Position numbers and translations under genes: made by a program. A stretch of DNA of 64,000 bases from Pseudomonadota bacterium (GTDB lineage: Bacteria > Myxococcota_A > UBA9042 > GCA-2863065): positions 1 to 64,000 of the forward strand of contig SXOX01000036.1 of assembly GCA_005776585.1 (NCBI GenBank), in the 5' to 3' direction. Under the pieces are notes generated by a model. It was not told where the DNA came from. It ran no database searches and was given only the letters and a program-made list of their open reading frames with translations. Positions 1-8,287 of the stretch are shown here, one piece after another (position 1 is the first letter of the stretch; each line of letters begins with the position of its first letter).

Positions 1-439
1 CGACCCGCTGCTGCTCGCCGCCGGAGAGCATCTTGGGGAAGCTCTTGAGGTGCCGCTCGAGGCCCACCGATTCGAGGATCTGCGTGACGCGGCGCCCGAT
101 CTCGCGGGGCCCGAGACCAAGAATCTCCAGCGATATCGAGACGTTATCAAAGACAGTACGGCGATCGAGGAGCTTGAAGTCCTGCCACACGACGCCGATG
201 TTGCGCCGCAGGAAGGGGATCGACGAGGCGCGGAGCACGTGCAGGTTGCGGCCGTTGACGAGGATCTGACCCGATGACGACGGCTCATAGCCGAGCAGGA
301 GCTTGACGAGCGTCGTCTTGCCCGCGCCGGAGGGTCCCGACAAGAAGACGAACTCGCCCTCGTGGATGCGCAGGTTCACGTCGCTGAGCGCTTCCATCCC
401 GTTCGGGTACTTCTTGAACACGTGGAAGAGCTGAATCAC
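1..439 (-). CDS. ftsE: Cell-division ABC transporter ATP-binding protein FtsE (3' end outside window)
   Basis: This is the N-terminal 146 codons of an ABC ATPase read on the minus strand and cut by the left window edge. The start is a GTG giving VIQLFHVFKKYPNG. Walker A is GPSGAGKTT, the Q-loop region reads GVVWQDFKLL, and the signature LSGGEQQRV lies at the window edge. The IPFLRRNIGVV and FKLL..RTVFDNV context is typical of FtsE rather than of other small ABC ATPases. FtsE pairs with FtsX at the division site and controls periplasmic amidase activity. ftsX would be expected just beyond the left edge but cannot be seen. The gene is divergent from the kinase gene, with a 164-nt gap between them. 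Confidence 0.9.
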   Translation of the reverse strand, partial: MIQLFHVFKKYPNGMEALSDVNLRIHEGEFVFLSGPSGAGKTTLVKLLLGYEPSSSGQILVNGRNLHVLRASSIPFLRRNIGVVWQDFKLLDRRTVFDNVSISLEILGLGPREIGRRVTQILESVGLERHLKSFPKMLSGGEQQRV

Positions 440-548
440 GGGCGCGACCGTAGCACGGAGCGCCTGCGTGGCCAATTTTGCTGCGCCAATGGTCCGACGG
501 TCGGTCCCCGAATTTGCACCGGCGGTTCGAGCCAACCATAATTCGCGA

Positions 549-587
549 CTTGGGCTCGCGGTCGCACGACGCGCCAGAGAGCCCAAG
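549..587. repeat. 9-bp inverted repeat upstream of the kinase gene
   Basis: CTTGGGCTC and GAGCCCAAG form perfect arms separated by 21 nt. They end 16 nt before the kinase ATG, in the ftsE/kinase divergent gap. It could be an operator or a 5'UTR hairpin; no U-tract follows. Confidence 0.4.
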
Positions 588-603
588 CCGAGGCTCACAC
601 GCT

Positions 604-2748
604 ATGGTCATCGTGCTCGCCGCGCCGCCCGCCGAAGGCGTCAACTGGGTCCTGCTCACGATCGCGCTGGGGATCCTCGGAGCCGGCGGCCTCAGCCTGC
701 TGTTGTTCTTCCAGAACCAGAAGCGGCGGAAGCTGGTCGACAGCCTGCGCGAGCGCAAGTCGGTGCCGGCTCCGCCGAGCCAGACGCGGCGCGACATCTC
801 CGGTGAGCACAAGCTCGACATGGCCGACCTCCGGCGGGCCTACGACGCGGCGATGCGGGATCGGGACTACATGAAGGCCGCCTCGCTGGCCCTTCGGATG
901 AAGGACGCGAGCCGCCAGGCCGAGGCCTACGAGCGCGCGGGAGACGTGGAGCGCGCGGTCGCGGCGTGGGTCGAGGCGCGCGAAGTCGGCCGCGCGGCGA
1001 CGCTCCTGGAGGGCGCGGGGCAGCACGCCAAGGCAGCGCGCTTGTATCAGCAGGCCGGCGCGCCGGATGAGGCCATCGCCCTGTATTTGAAGATCGGGCA
1101 GGTCGACAAGGCCATCCCTTTGATTCGGCAGCAAGGCGACGAGATCCGGGCGCGGCGCATGGAGGGCGATCTCGCGAAGCGCCAGGACAACCGCGTCGAG
1201 GCGGCGCGGCACTACATCGCCGCTGGCGCGTTCCTCGAGGCCGCCGAGGTGCTCGTGACGGCCAACGAGCCGCTGAAAGCCGCCGAGGCCTACCGTCGCG
1301 CCAGTCGACCGCTCGATGCGGCGCGGCTCTTGCTCGCCAGTGGAGACCAACGACAGGCCGCACAGCTCTTCGAGGAGGGTGGCGCGCTCGTCGAGGCGGC
1401 GCGCATTTGGGAGGTGCTCGGCGATGCCGCCGCCCGGGAACGCTGCCTCGCACGTTCGGGCAACAGCTACGAAGCAGGCCGAGCGGCGTTCGAGCGCGGC
1501 GATCTCGACGCAGCACTTCGTTTCTTCGACGCGGTGCCGCCACTTGACGACCAGTACCACGACGCGGGCCTCTTCCGAGGGCAGATTCTGGAGCGTCAAG
1601 GACGACAGCAAGACGCAGCAGAGGCTTACCTTGTCTTCCTGAAAACGCGGTCAGTCAACCCTAAGACCGTGATGTTGTTCACCCGGGTGGCGCGCCTGCT
1701 AGAGGCCGTCGGCCAGGGCAAGCAGGCGCTTCGCATCCTGGGTCGGATCATCACGGCAGGCCTGGGGAGCTCCGACATCACCGGCTGGGCCGAGCGACTC
1801 GAGCGCACGGGAGACGACTCGATCGCGACGGAGAGCCTCGACGAAGAGGCCGCGGCCCCGCCGAAGCGGGCCCTGCCGGAGACCCCGCCCGCGCAGAAGT
1901 CGCCTCCGGCAAAGTCGCCATTTCCGGGGCGCATGGAGATCGACGACGCCGCCCTGTCTGTACTGGAACGGCGCTACAAGCTCGGAGATCGGATGGGGCA
2001 AGGCGGCAACGGCGTTGTCTACTTGGCCACCGACAAGGCGCTCGGGCGCGAGGTGGTCGTCAAGTTCCTCCATCAGGCGCTGCTCCCGACGGACGTCGCG
2101 CGCAAGTACTTCACGCGCGAGGCCAAGGTCGCGGCGAGCCTGAGTCACCAGAACATCGTGACGATCTACGACATCGGAACCGAAGGCGAGACGCTGTATT
2201 ACTGTATGGAGTGGGTCAAGGGCAAGACGTTGGCCGACCTCGTCATCGAGGCCGGCGGGCGGCTCGGCCACGAGGCGATCGTGCCGATCATCTCGCAGTT
2301 CTGCGACGCGCTCGAGTACGCCCACGACCGACAGGTCATTCACCGCGACATCAAGCCGGGCAACGTCATGGTGACGACCGAGGGCAAGGTCAAGCTGCTC
2401 GACTTCGGTCTGGCGAAGGCACTGGACGAGAACCCGGACAAGTCGGTGTTTCTCTGTGGGACGCCGTATTACATGAGCCCGGAGCAGATTACGCGGGGGT
2501 TCCTTGACCATCGCACCGACATTTACAGCCTTGGCTGTATGCTTTACGTTATGTACACCGGGGACGTGCCCTTCCCCGATGGCAACGTTTTTCACCAGCA
2601 TCAGACGGCGGCCGCGCCGGATCCGGTGACACGGGTGCCCGGCCTTAAGCCCGGCGTGTCGGCGGCCCTCATGAAGTGCATCGCAAAGGACCGCAACGAG
2701 CGCTTCCAGCGGGCGACCGAGGTTGCACGCGCCCTGTCGGCGGCCTGA
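604..2748 (+). CDS. Membrane-anchored TPR Ser/Thr protein kinase
   Basis: This is a 714-aa protein if started at ATG 604; the longer track ORF (478) reads through non-coding upstream sequence. A transmembrane segment (about residues 13-34) is followed by alpha-helical TPR-like repeats (about 75-400), a Pro-rich linker and a C-terminal Hanks-type kinase (about 457-712). Catalytic motifs are intact: Gly-loop GQGGNGVVY, Lys in VVVKFL, HRDIKPGNVM (Asp about 582), DFG (about 600) and GTPYYMSPEQ. The order TM-TPR-kinase is reversed from the common N-terminal kinase layout. The gene lies about 2 kb upstream of the contractile injection locus, whose last gene encodes an FHA protein, so a kinase-FHA pair is plausible. 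The substrate is unknown. Confidence 0.93.
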   Translation: MVIVLAAPPAEGVNWVLLTIALGILGAGGLSLLLFFQNQKRRKLVDSLRERKSVPAPPSQTRRDISGEHKLDMADLRRAYDAAMRDRDYMKAASLALRMKDASRQAEAYERAGDVERAVAAWVEAREVGRAATLLEGAGQHAKAARLYQQAGAPDEAIALYLKIGQVDKAIPLIRQQGDEIRARRMEGDLAKRQDNRVEAARHYIAAGAFLEAAEVLVTANEPLKAAEAYRRASRPLDAARLLLASGDQRQAAQLFEEGGALVEAARIWEVLGDAAARERCLARSGNSYEAGRAAFERGDLDAALRFFDAVPPLDDQYHDAGLFRGQILERQGRQQDAAEAYLVFLKTRSVNPKTVMLFTRVARLLEAVGQGKQALRILGRIITAGLGSSDITGWAERLERTGDDSIATESLDEEAAAPPKRALPETPPAQKSPPAKSPFPGRMEIDDAALSVLERRYKLGDRMGQGGNGVVYLATDKALGREVVVKFLHQALLPTDVARKYFTREAKVAASLSHQNIVTIYDIGTEGETLYYCMEWVKGKTLADLVIEAGGRLGHEAIVPIISQFCDALEYAHDRQVIHRDIKPGNVMVTTEGKVKLLDFGLAKALDENPDKSVFLCGTPYYMSPEQITRGFLDHRTDIYSLGCMLYVMYTGDVPFPDGNVFHQHQTAAAPDPVTRVPGLKPGVSAALMKCIAKDRNERFQRATEVARALSAA

Positions 2749-2784
2749 ACGAGGAAATGACGCACTGCGTCGTCACTTGGGGCG

Positions 2785-2811
2785 TTGAAGTCGCGTTTGG
2801 CCTCTGCTAGC
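2785..2811 (+). promoter_or_regulatory. Candidate sigma-70-type promoter
   Basis: TTGAAG, a 16-nt spacer and CTAGCC lie about 35 nt upstream of the lipoprotein start. The same TTGA-N16/17-CTAGC layout recurs at 4631, which supports it modestly. The -10 is far from TATAAT. Confidence 0.35.
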
Positions 2812-2845
2812 CTGCCGCGCCAGCACGGCGAATGGGAGCTTGAAC

Positions 2846-4111
2846 ATGCGAACGAACCTCACCCTGATTGCAGCACTTGCGTTGACCGCCACGATGGGCA
2901 CCGCGGTCACCGCGTGCGCGTCGTCTGACGCGGTCACCGGCGGGACTCCGCCGACGGACACGTCGACCACGGCGGAGACGATCGTCCCCAAGGAGGAGAC
3001 CTCGGGCACAACGGGGCAGGATACGGCGCCTGAGCCCAAGGACACCGGCACGGCAGACACCGGCGGAGGCGGAGCGGACGTTGCGACGGACGCCACGGCA
3101 GACGCTGCGCCCGACGTGGTGGATGCAGGCACTCCGGCGGCCTGCGCCAAGGGTAAGGGCTGCTACAACGGCAAGTGCTGCACGTGCTTCCCGGACAAGA
3201 AGGAGTCGCACTGCGAGCAGGGCATCGACAACTCGCTGTCGGGCATCGCGTCGCTGGCCAACAGCCAGCTCCAGGGCTCCGTCGATGAGGGTCAGGTCAA
3301 CCTGCTCGCCGAGTTCGTGAGCCCCACGCTCGACGGCAAGGAGTTCACGCTCAACATGTACACGGGAGACCTGGATCCCTCCAACGACGGCAAGGACGGC
3401 GACACCATCTGCGACGTGACGGCCCCAGGCTGCAAGTGGACGCTGGCGGACATCAACTACGACAAGGACTGCAAACCGCTCATCGCGTTCCAGAACGCGA
3501 AGATCACCTCGGGCAAGCTCACCGCCGGCGGACCCGATGGCGTGTTCCGGTTGTCGATCCCGATTCAGGGCTTCAACCTCGACCTGCTCGTGACGATGGC
3601 GCGCATCGAGGCCGACGTCACGCTGAGCAAGGACGGCAAGTCGGTCGAGGCCATCGCGGGCATCCTGGCGGGCGCAGTGCCCAAGAAGTCGATCGAGGAC
3701 GCGGTCGCCAAGTTGGGCGACAAGCTGCCGATCTCGCCAGACGCAGTGAAGCAGATCCTGACGAGCGTGGTCAAGGAGGACATCGACGGCCTCGGCGCCG
3801 ATGGCAACCCCGGCAAGGATGGTAAGTACGACTCGTCGTCCATCGCCATCAAGTTCGAAGGCGTGCTCGGCACCATCACGATGGTCGAGGTCAAGCCCGT
3901 CGAGCCGCCCAAGGACGCCGACGCGGGCTCACCGCCGCCGCCGCCGCCGGAGATGTGCAAGACCTACCCGACGACCTTCAGCCCCTCGGCCTACCGTCTG
4001 ACCAAGGTCGGCCTCGGCGAGAATGCCAAGGCGGGCAACGGCCTCGACGTCGACGGCATCTGTGTGGAGCCTGATGGCGACCCGGGCGTCAAGTGCCCGG
4101 TTGGCGGCTGA
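2846..4111 (+). CDS. Secreted lipoprotein with Asp/Thr-rich linker
   Basis: 421 aa from ATG 2846, chosen because a GGGAG ribosome site sits 7 nt upstream; the ORF-track start is an upstream TTG. A lipoprotein signal peptide ends in lipobox VTAC (Cys24). A low-complexity acidic/Thr linker (about 25-90) follows, as is common in myxobacterial lipoproteins. Then comes a short Cys-rich patch (GCYNGKCCTC) and a globular domain without a recognisable fold. There is a second Pro-rich stretch near residue 365. The function is unknown; it is probably an outer-membrane or surface lipoprotein. The next gene, 15 nt downstream, is another lipoprotein, so the two are probably cotranscribed. Confidence 0.8.
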   Translation: MRTNLTLIAALALTATMGTAVTACASSDAVTGGTPPTDTSTTAETIVPKEETSGTTGQDTAPEPKDTGTADTGGGGADVATDATADAAPDVVDAGTPAACAKGKGCYNGKCCTCFPDKKESHCEQGIDNSLSGIASLANSQLQGSVDEGQVNLLAEFVSPTLDGKEFTLNMYTGDLDPSNDGKDGDTICDVTAPGCKWTLADINYDKDCKPLIAFQNAKITSGKLTAGGPDGVFRLSIPIQGFNLDLLVTMARIEADVTLSKDGKSVEAIAGILAGAVPKKSIEDAVAKLGDKLPISPDAVKQILTSVVKEDIDGLGADGNPGKDGKYDSSSIAIKFEGVLGTITMVEVKPVEPPKDADAGSPPPPPPEMCKTYPTTFSPSAYRLTKVGLGENAKAGNGLDVDGICVEPDGDPGVKCPVGG

Positions 4112-4126
4112 GCCTCGGTTCCTCAC

Positions 4127-4597
4127 GTGGCCTTTCGTCGCCGGATGTGCGCGCTCGCGCTGACTGTCGCTACGACGGCGTGCGCCTCGACGCTCGACAA
4201 GGACTCGGGCGGAGACCACGTTCGCGGCAAGGCGGTCGTGGTGAAGCTGAACGAGACGCACGACGATAGCATCTCGGCCGACCAGGGGGACCACACCGAC
4301 TGGAAGAAGCTCACGCTCAAGGCGACGACGATCATCGACGTCAACGTCTATTGGGACGATCCCAGCGTTCGGGCGAAGGTGAACGTCAAGGACCAGTTCG
4401 GCGGTCAGGTCTATGAGCTGACGCACGAGCCAGGCGAGCGTGAGAATCACTGGAAAGGCATGAAGCTGCGTGAGGGTGACACCTTCCTCGAGGTGGTTGC
4501 CGAGCGCGGCGCAAGCGTGTACACGATTGAGCTGACGAGCGGCGATGGCGCCGACGACGGTGGCGGCGGCGATGACGGGACCCCGCCACCCGAATGA
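4127..4597 (+). CDS. Small putative lipoprotein with a beta-rich domain
   Basis: 156 aa from GTG 4127, which keeps the basic n-region AFRRR; ATG 4145 is a possible alternative. The lipobox is TTAC (Cys19). The mature part is a single small domain (LTLKATTIIDVNVYWDD, FLEVVAERGASVYTIEL) resembling pre-peptidase C-terminal beta-sandwich modules, with a Gly/Asp-rich tail. That likeness is by eye only. It follows the 421-aa lipoprotein and precedes the injection-system promoter. Confidence 0.7.
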   Translation: MAFRRRMCALALTVATTACASTLDKDSGGDHVRGKAVVVKLNETHDDSISADQGDHTDWKKLTLKATTIIDVNVYWDDPSVRAKVNVKDQFGGQVYELTHEPGERENHWKGMKLREGDTFLEVVAERGASVYTIELTSGDGADDGGGGDDGTPPPE

Positions 4598-4630
4598 CCA
4601 GGAAGTTTCGTCAATCGCCCTCGGCCCCCG

Positions 4631-4659
4631 TTGACACCCGCAGAACGCGTGTGCTAGCA
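4631..4659 (+). promoter_or_regulatory. Candidate promoter of the injection-system locus
   Basis: A perfect TTGACA is followed 17 nt later by CTAGCA, about 50 nt before the first gene of the contractile locus. The -35 is strong and the -10 weak by E. coli standards. Confidence 0.5.
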
Positions 4660-4709
4660 GGGCTGGGCCCGAATCAGGGGTCCGCAGGAACACGAACCGA
4701 TGAGGTCGG

Positions 4710-5294
4710 ATGAGCCAGTTCGAGGTCATCAAGGACATCAACGAGACGCTCAAAGAGCTCTTGAAGGAGTCCTTCAAAGCGAACGGCTTCACGACGGTGA
4801 GCGTCAGCACCGATCGACCCAAGAAGGACAACATCAAGAACATGCCGACCGTGTCGTGCTACATGTATCACCTGGGCTTCCACCAGGGGTACAAGGAGCG
4901 CGCGGACACGCTCGTGTCGAGCTACGACAAGCAGGGAAACGTCGTCGAGTACTACCAGGATGCGCCAGCCTACCTCTTCGCTCACTTCATCGTGAGCGTG
5001 TGGGGCAACTCCCCCAACGAGGAGAACTTGCTGCTGGGGCTCGCGGTCAAGACGTTTCTCGAGCACCCCATTCTCGAATCAGAGACGTTGAAGGGCGACT
5101 CGTTCTATCCGGACGACAAGATCAACGTCTATCCCAATCTGCAGGCCGACTTCAACGACACGCTCTCCTTCTGGAGAAGCTTGAACGAGGAGCTCCGGCC
5201 TTCGGTGTACTACTTCGTAAGATTTCGTATCGAATCCGAACGAAAATCTTCCGAAGTCAGGCGTGTCACGGGTAAGGACTTTGCGATTCGTTAG
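4710..5294 (+). CDS. Pvc16-like (DUF4255) tail terminator/cap protein
   Basis: 194 aa. The sequence has the layout of the DUF4255/Pvc16 N-terminal family of extracellular contractile injection systems: an N-terminal helix that opens with the start Met and IKDINETL, then VSVSTDRPKKD, LSFWRSLNEELRPSVYYFV near the C-terminus, and a basic tail. In PVC and AFP, Pvc16 caps the distal end of tube and sheath, ending polymerisation. It is the first gene of the locus, immediately upstream of the major sheath, a common position for this family. A GAGG ribosome site precedes ATG 4710. The assignment is by family recognition. Confidence 0.85.
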   Translation: MSQFEVIKDINETLKELLKESFKANGFTTVSVSTDRPKKDNIKNMPTVSCYMYHLGFHQGYKERADTLVSSYDKQGNVVEYYQDAPAYLFAHFIVSVWGNSPNEENLLLGLAVKTFLEHPILESETLKGDSFYPDDKINVYPNLQADFNDTLSFWRSLNEELRPSVYYFVRFRIESERKSSEVRRVTGKDFAIR

Positions 5295-5325
5295 AAGCGC
5301 CGGTACCAAGCCCGATGTGGTTGTC

Positions 5326-5345
5326 GTGCCAACTGGAGTTGGTAC
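5326..5345. promoter_or_regulatory. 20-nt imperfect palindrome upstream of sheath gene
   Basis: The arms GTGCCAACT and AGTTGGTAC pair at nine positions, one of them G-T, around a central GG. The element ends 32 nt before the sheath start and 11 nt before its AGGAGG. It may be an operator for local control or an mRNA hairpin. Confidence 0.45.
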
Positions 5346-5377
5346 GCTGAACAGGGGTTAGAGATAGGAGGAAAAGG

Positions 5378-6559
<1,182 letters not shown>

Positions 6560-6589
6560 TAGGTCGGGTCAACTGACCCTGCCACGAAG

Positions 6590-6625
6590 CGGCCTCGGGA
6601 CCCCGTCCCGGGGCCGTTTTCGTTT
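6590..6625 (+). terminator. Rho-independent terminator-like hairpin after sheath 1
   Basis: An 11-bp stem (one G-T pair) with a CCCCG loop is followed by TTTTCGTTT. It lies 31 nt after the sheath stop and inside the same-strand gene array, so it may act as a partial terminator that sets sheath excess. Confidence 0.8.
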
Positions 6626-6685
6626 GGTGGGGGCACGGGTGGAGCAGCCAATGTCCGAATTGTCCGAACACGACGAGATGCCACG

Positions 6686-6701
6686 TGGCACGGACTTTGC
6701 T
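6686..6701 (+). promoter_or_regulatory. Sigma-54 promoter upstream of the tube gene
   Basis: TGGCACGGACTTTGCT matches the -24/-12 consensus TGGCACG-N4-TTGCW at every defined position, with GG and GC exactly 10 nt apart. The expected start of transcription is near 6713, giving a leader of about 67 nt to the tube gene. A TGTCCGAA direct repeat lies just upstream. Sigma-54 promoters need an enhancer-binding activator, which would make tube and downstream expression signal-dependent. Confidence 0.75.
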
Positions 6702-6779
6702 CTGCTTCCGGCCCATCACGGGCTAACCCCGCCCCTGTTCGGATGACCATGCTCGCGGGAGCGAGAAGGAGATTTAGTA

Positions 6780-7211
6780 ATGCCGAATCGCCGTCCTTTT
6801 GACCACATTGGCGCCTTCAACTTCAAGGTTGAGATCGAAGGCGTCACGCAAGGCGCTTTCCGTAACGTCGAGGGCCTCGACAGCGAGACCGAGATCGTCG
6901 AGTTCCAGAACGGTGACGATATCGTCCTCCGCAAGCGGCCGGGCCGCACGAAGTACTCGAACGTCACCCTGAAGCGCGGCTACATCAACAACACCGAGCT
7001 CTGGGACTGGCGCAAGAAGGTCGTCGAGGGCAAGATCGAGCGCAAGGCCGGCTCGATCATCCTCTGCGCCGACGACGGCTCCGAGATCATGCGCTACAAC
7101 TTCTTCGAGGCGTGGCCCGCCAAGTGGAAGGGCTTCACCCTCGATGGCAAGGGCAACGAGGTCACGGTCGAGGAGCTCGAGCTCGCGGTCGAGAAGATCG
7201 AGCGCGGTTGA
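6780..7211 (+). CDS. Inner tube protein 1 (T4 gp19-like)
   Basis: 143 aa. It matches the T4 gp19/Pvc1-type tube family: IGAFNFKVEIEGVTQGAFRNVEGLDSE at the start, then KRPGRTKYSNVTLKRG and WDWRKKVVEGK. Hcp-like subunits of this family stack as hexamers to make the inner tube inside the sheath. The ribosome site AAGGAGA is followed by ATG 6780. The gene has its own sigma-54 promoter and its own terminator-like hairpin, so it may be expressed partly independently of the sheath before it. Confidence 0.95.
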   Translation: MPNRRPFDHIGAFNFKVEIEGVTQGAFRNVEGLDSETEIVEFQNGDDIVLRKRPGRTKYSNVTLKRGYINNTELWDWRKKVVEGKIERKAGSIILCADDGSEIMRYNFFEAWPAKWKGFTLDGKGNEVTVEELELAVEKIERG

Positions 7212-7252
7212 TCCGTACTCGCTCAGCCCGCTAGCGCGAGAGCGTCAGCCAA

Positions 7253-7286
7253 CGAAAGCCTCCGGACTCCGGGGGCTTTCGTGTTT
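7253..7286 (+). terminator. Terminator-like hairpin after tube 1
   Basis: CGAAAGCCTCCGG pairs with CCGGGGGCTTTCG over 13 bp (one wobble) around a 3-nt loop and is followed by TGTTT. The U-tract is short, so read-through is likely. It lies 41 nt after the tube stop. Confidence 0.7.
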
Positions 7287-7402
7287 GGTGCGCACGATCG
7301 CGGCCGCTTGCGCCCGGTCGGCGGTCGTGCTTTCCTCCTCCCCCGACACACGCCCCTTCCTCGCACGCCGCGCGAAGCGGGCCCCCAACACGGAGGTAGA
7401 TC

Positions 7403-7774
7403 ATGGCATTCCAAACCGAGTTCGAGTTCACCCTGCCACGCGGCTACGTCGACAAAGACGGCAACGTCCACAAGAAGGGCGTCATGCGGCTGGCCACGGC
7501 CAAAGACGAGATCCTGCCGCTTCAGGACTACCGCGTGCAAAACAATCGGGCCTATCTGGTCATCATCCTGTTGTCGCGCGTGATCTCGAAGCTCGGGGAT
7601 CTGAAGTCGATCAATCCGGCCGTCGTCGAAGACCTCTACAGCGCCGACCTCGCGTACCTCCAGGACTTCTATCGCCGGATCAACGAGGAGAACACCTCGA
7701 AGGTCAACGTCACGTGCCCGGAGTGCAAGCACAAGTTCCAGTTCGACCTCGGGGGTGAGCTGGGGGAATCGTAA
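7403..7774 (+). CDS. Tail assembly chaperone-like protein
   Basis: 123 aa. The N-terminal part (FEFTLPRGYVDKDGNVHKKG, MRLATAKDEI) and LLSRVISKLGDL followed by LYSADLAYLQDFY resemble the phage tail assembly chaperone family that includes P2 gpE and Mu gp41. A C-terminal CPEC half-knuckle is present. These proteins act between tube and tape-measure during assembly, and phage members often end in a programmed frameshift. Here the gene ends at a GGGGGAATCGTAA stretch overlapping the next frame (see findings). The GGAGG ribosome site is good. The family call is by pattern only. Confidence 0.75.
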   Translation: MAFQTEFEFTLPRGYVDKDGNVHKKGVMRLATAKDEILPLQDYRVQNNRAYLVIILLSRVISKLGDLKSINPAVVEDLYSADLAYLQDFYRRINEENTSKVNVTCPECKHKFQFDLGGELGES

Positions 7775-7932
7775 GCTACCCCCTGGAGCGGATCTACCAG
7801 GAGGTAGCGTACATCGCCTACCATTTCCACTGGAGCATCGACGACGTGCTCGCCATGGAGCACCGTGAGCGTCAGGTGTGGGTCAAGGAGATCTCCGAGA
7901 TCAACAAGGAGATCAACAAGACCCGCAAGTAG
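7771..7932 (+). CDS. DUF6760-like small protein lacking a canonical start codon
   Basis: About 53 aa, too short for the ORF track: the frame reads SYPLERIYQEVAYIAYHFHW and later EHRERQVWVKEISEINKEIN before a TAG at 7930. This is the conserved pattern of the small protein that follows the tail assembly gene in many injection systems. Homologues begin just before the SYPLE motif, but here that codon is GTA, not GTG, and the frame is closed upstream by TGA at 7756. Possible explanations are a non-canonical start, a CTG start at 7783, a minus-1 frameshift from the gene before, or one base error. The coding content itself looks real. Confidence 0.7.
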   Translation, partial: VSYPLERIYQEVAYIAYHFHWSIDDVLAMEHRERQVWVKEISEINKEINKTRK

Positions 7933-8127
7933 AAGTCCTCGTTTTGACGCATCGCGCGGTGGGACCGAAGACCCCGGCCATCGGACCCCACGGCGCGGAA
8001 GTGCTGACCCCACGCGTTCCTCCCCCGTTCTTCCATGATGCCCGCTTCCGCGGTCCGGCGCGGAGTGGTATCGTCCTGGCTTGGCTCGTGACGAGCCCGG
8101 CCCGCTGCGCGGTGCAGCGACCGGAGC

Positions 8128-8143
8128 GAGCACGGAACTTGCA
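8128..8143 (+). promoter_or_regulatory. Weak sigma-54-like site in the gap before sheath 2
   Basis: GAGCACGGAACTTGCA matches the consensus except for the first two bases, including one of the invariant -24 Gs. It lies in the 355-nt gap 7933-8287, which otherwise shows no gene; the ORFs there are GC-rich chance frames. Low confidence. Confidence 0.25.
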
Positions 8144-8287
8144 GAAGGGTATCGCGCTCGACACCGCCCCGCAGGGGCAGCCTCTCCGTCGCTCGCTTGT
8201 CACTTCGCCCTGGGTCCGTGGACCCGAGGCCCGGTGACCCCGGGGAACGGAAGGCCCAAGCAGGTCGAGCCGAAGAAGGGCGTTGAC

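Noticed and set aside
2749-2784. Terminator after the kinase gene
   Set aside because: TGACGCACTGCGTCGTCA can pair only weakly and has no U-tract.
7933-8287. ORFs in the gap before sheath 2 (for example the N-terminal extension from 8081)
   Set aside because: No ribosome site, no family likeness, and known sheaths begin near the PPGVH motif.
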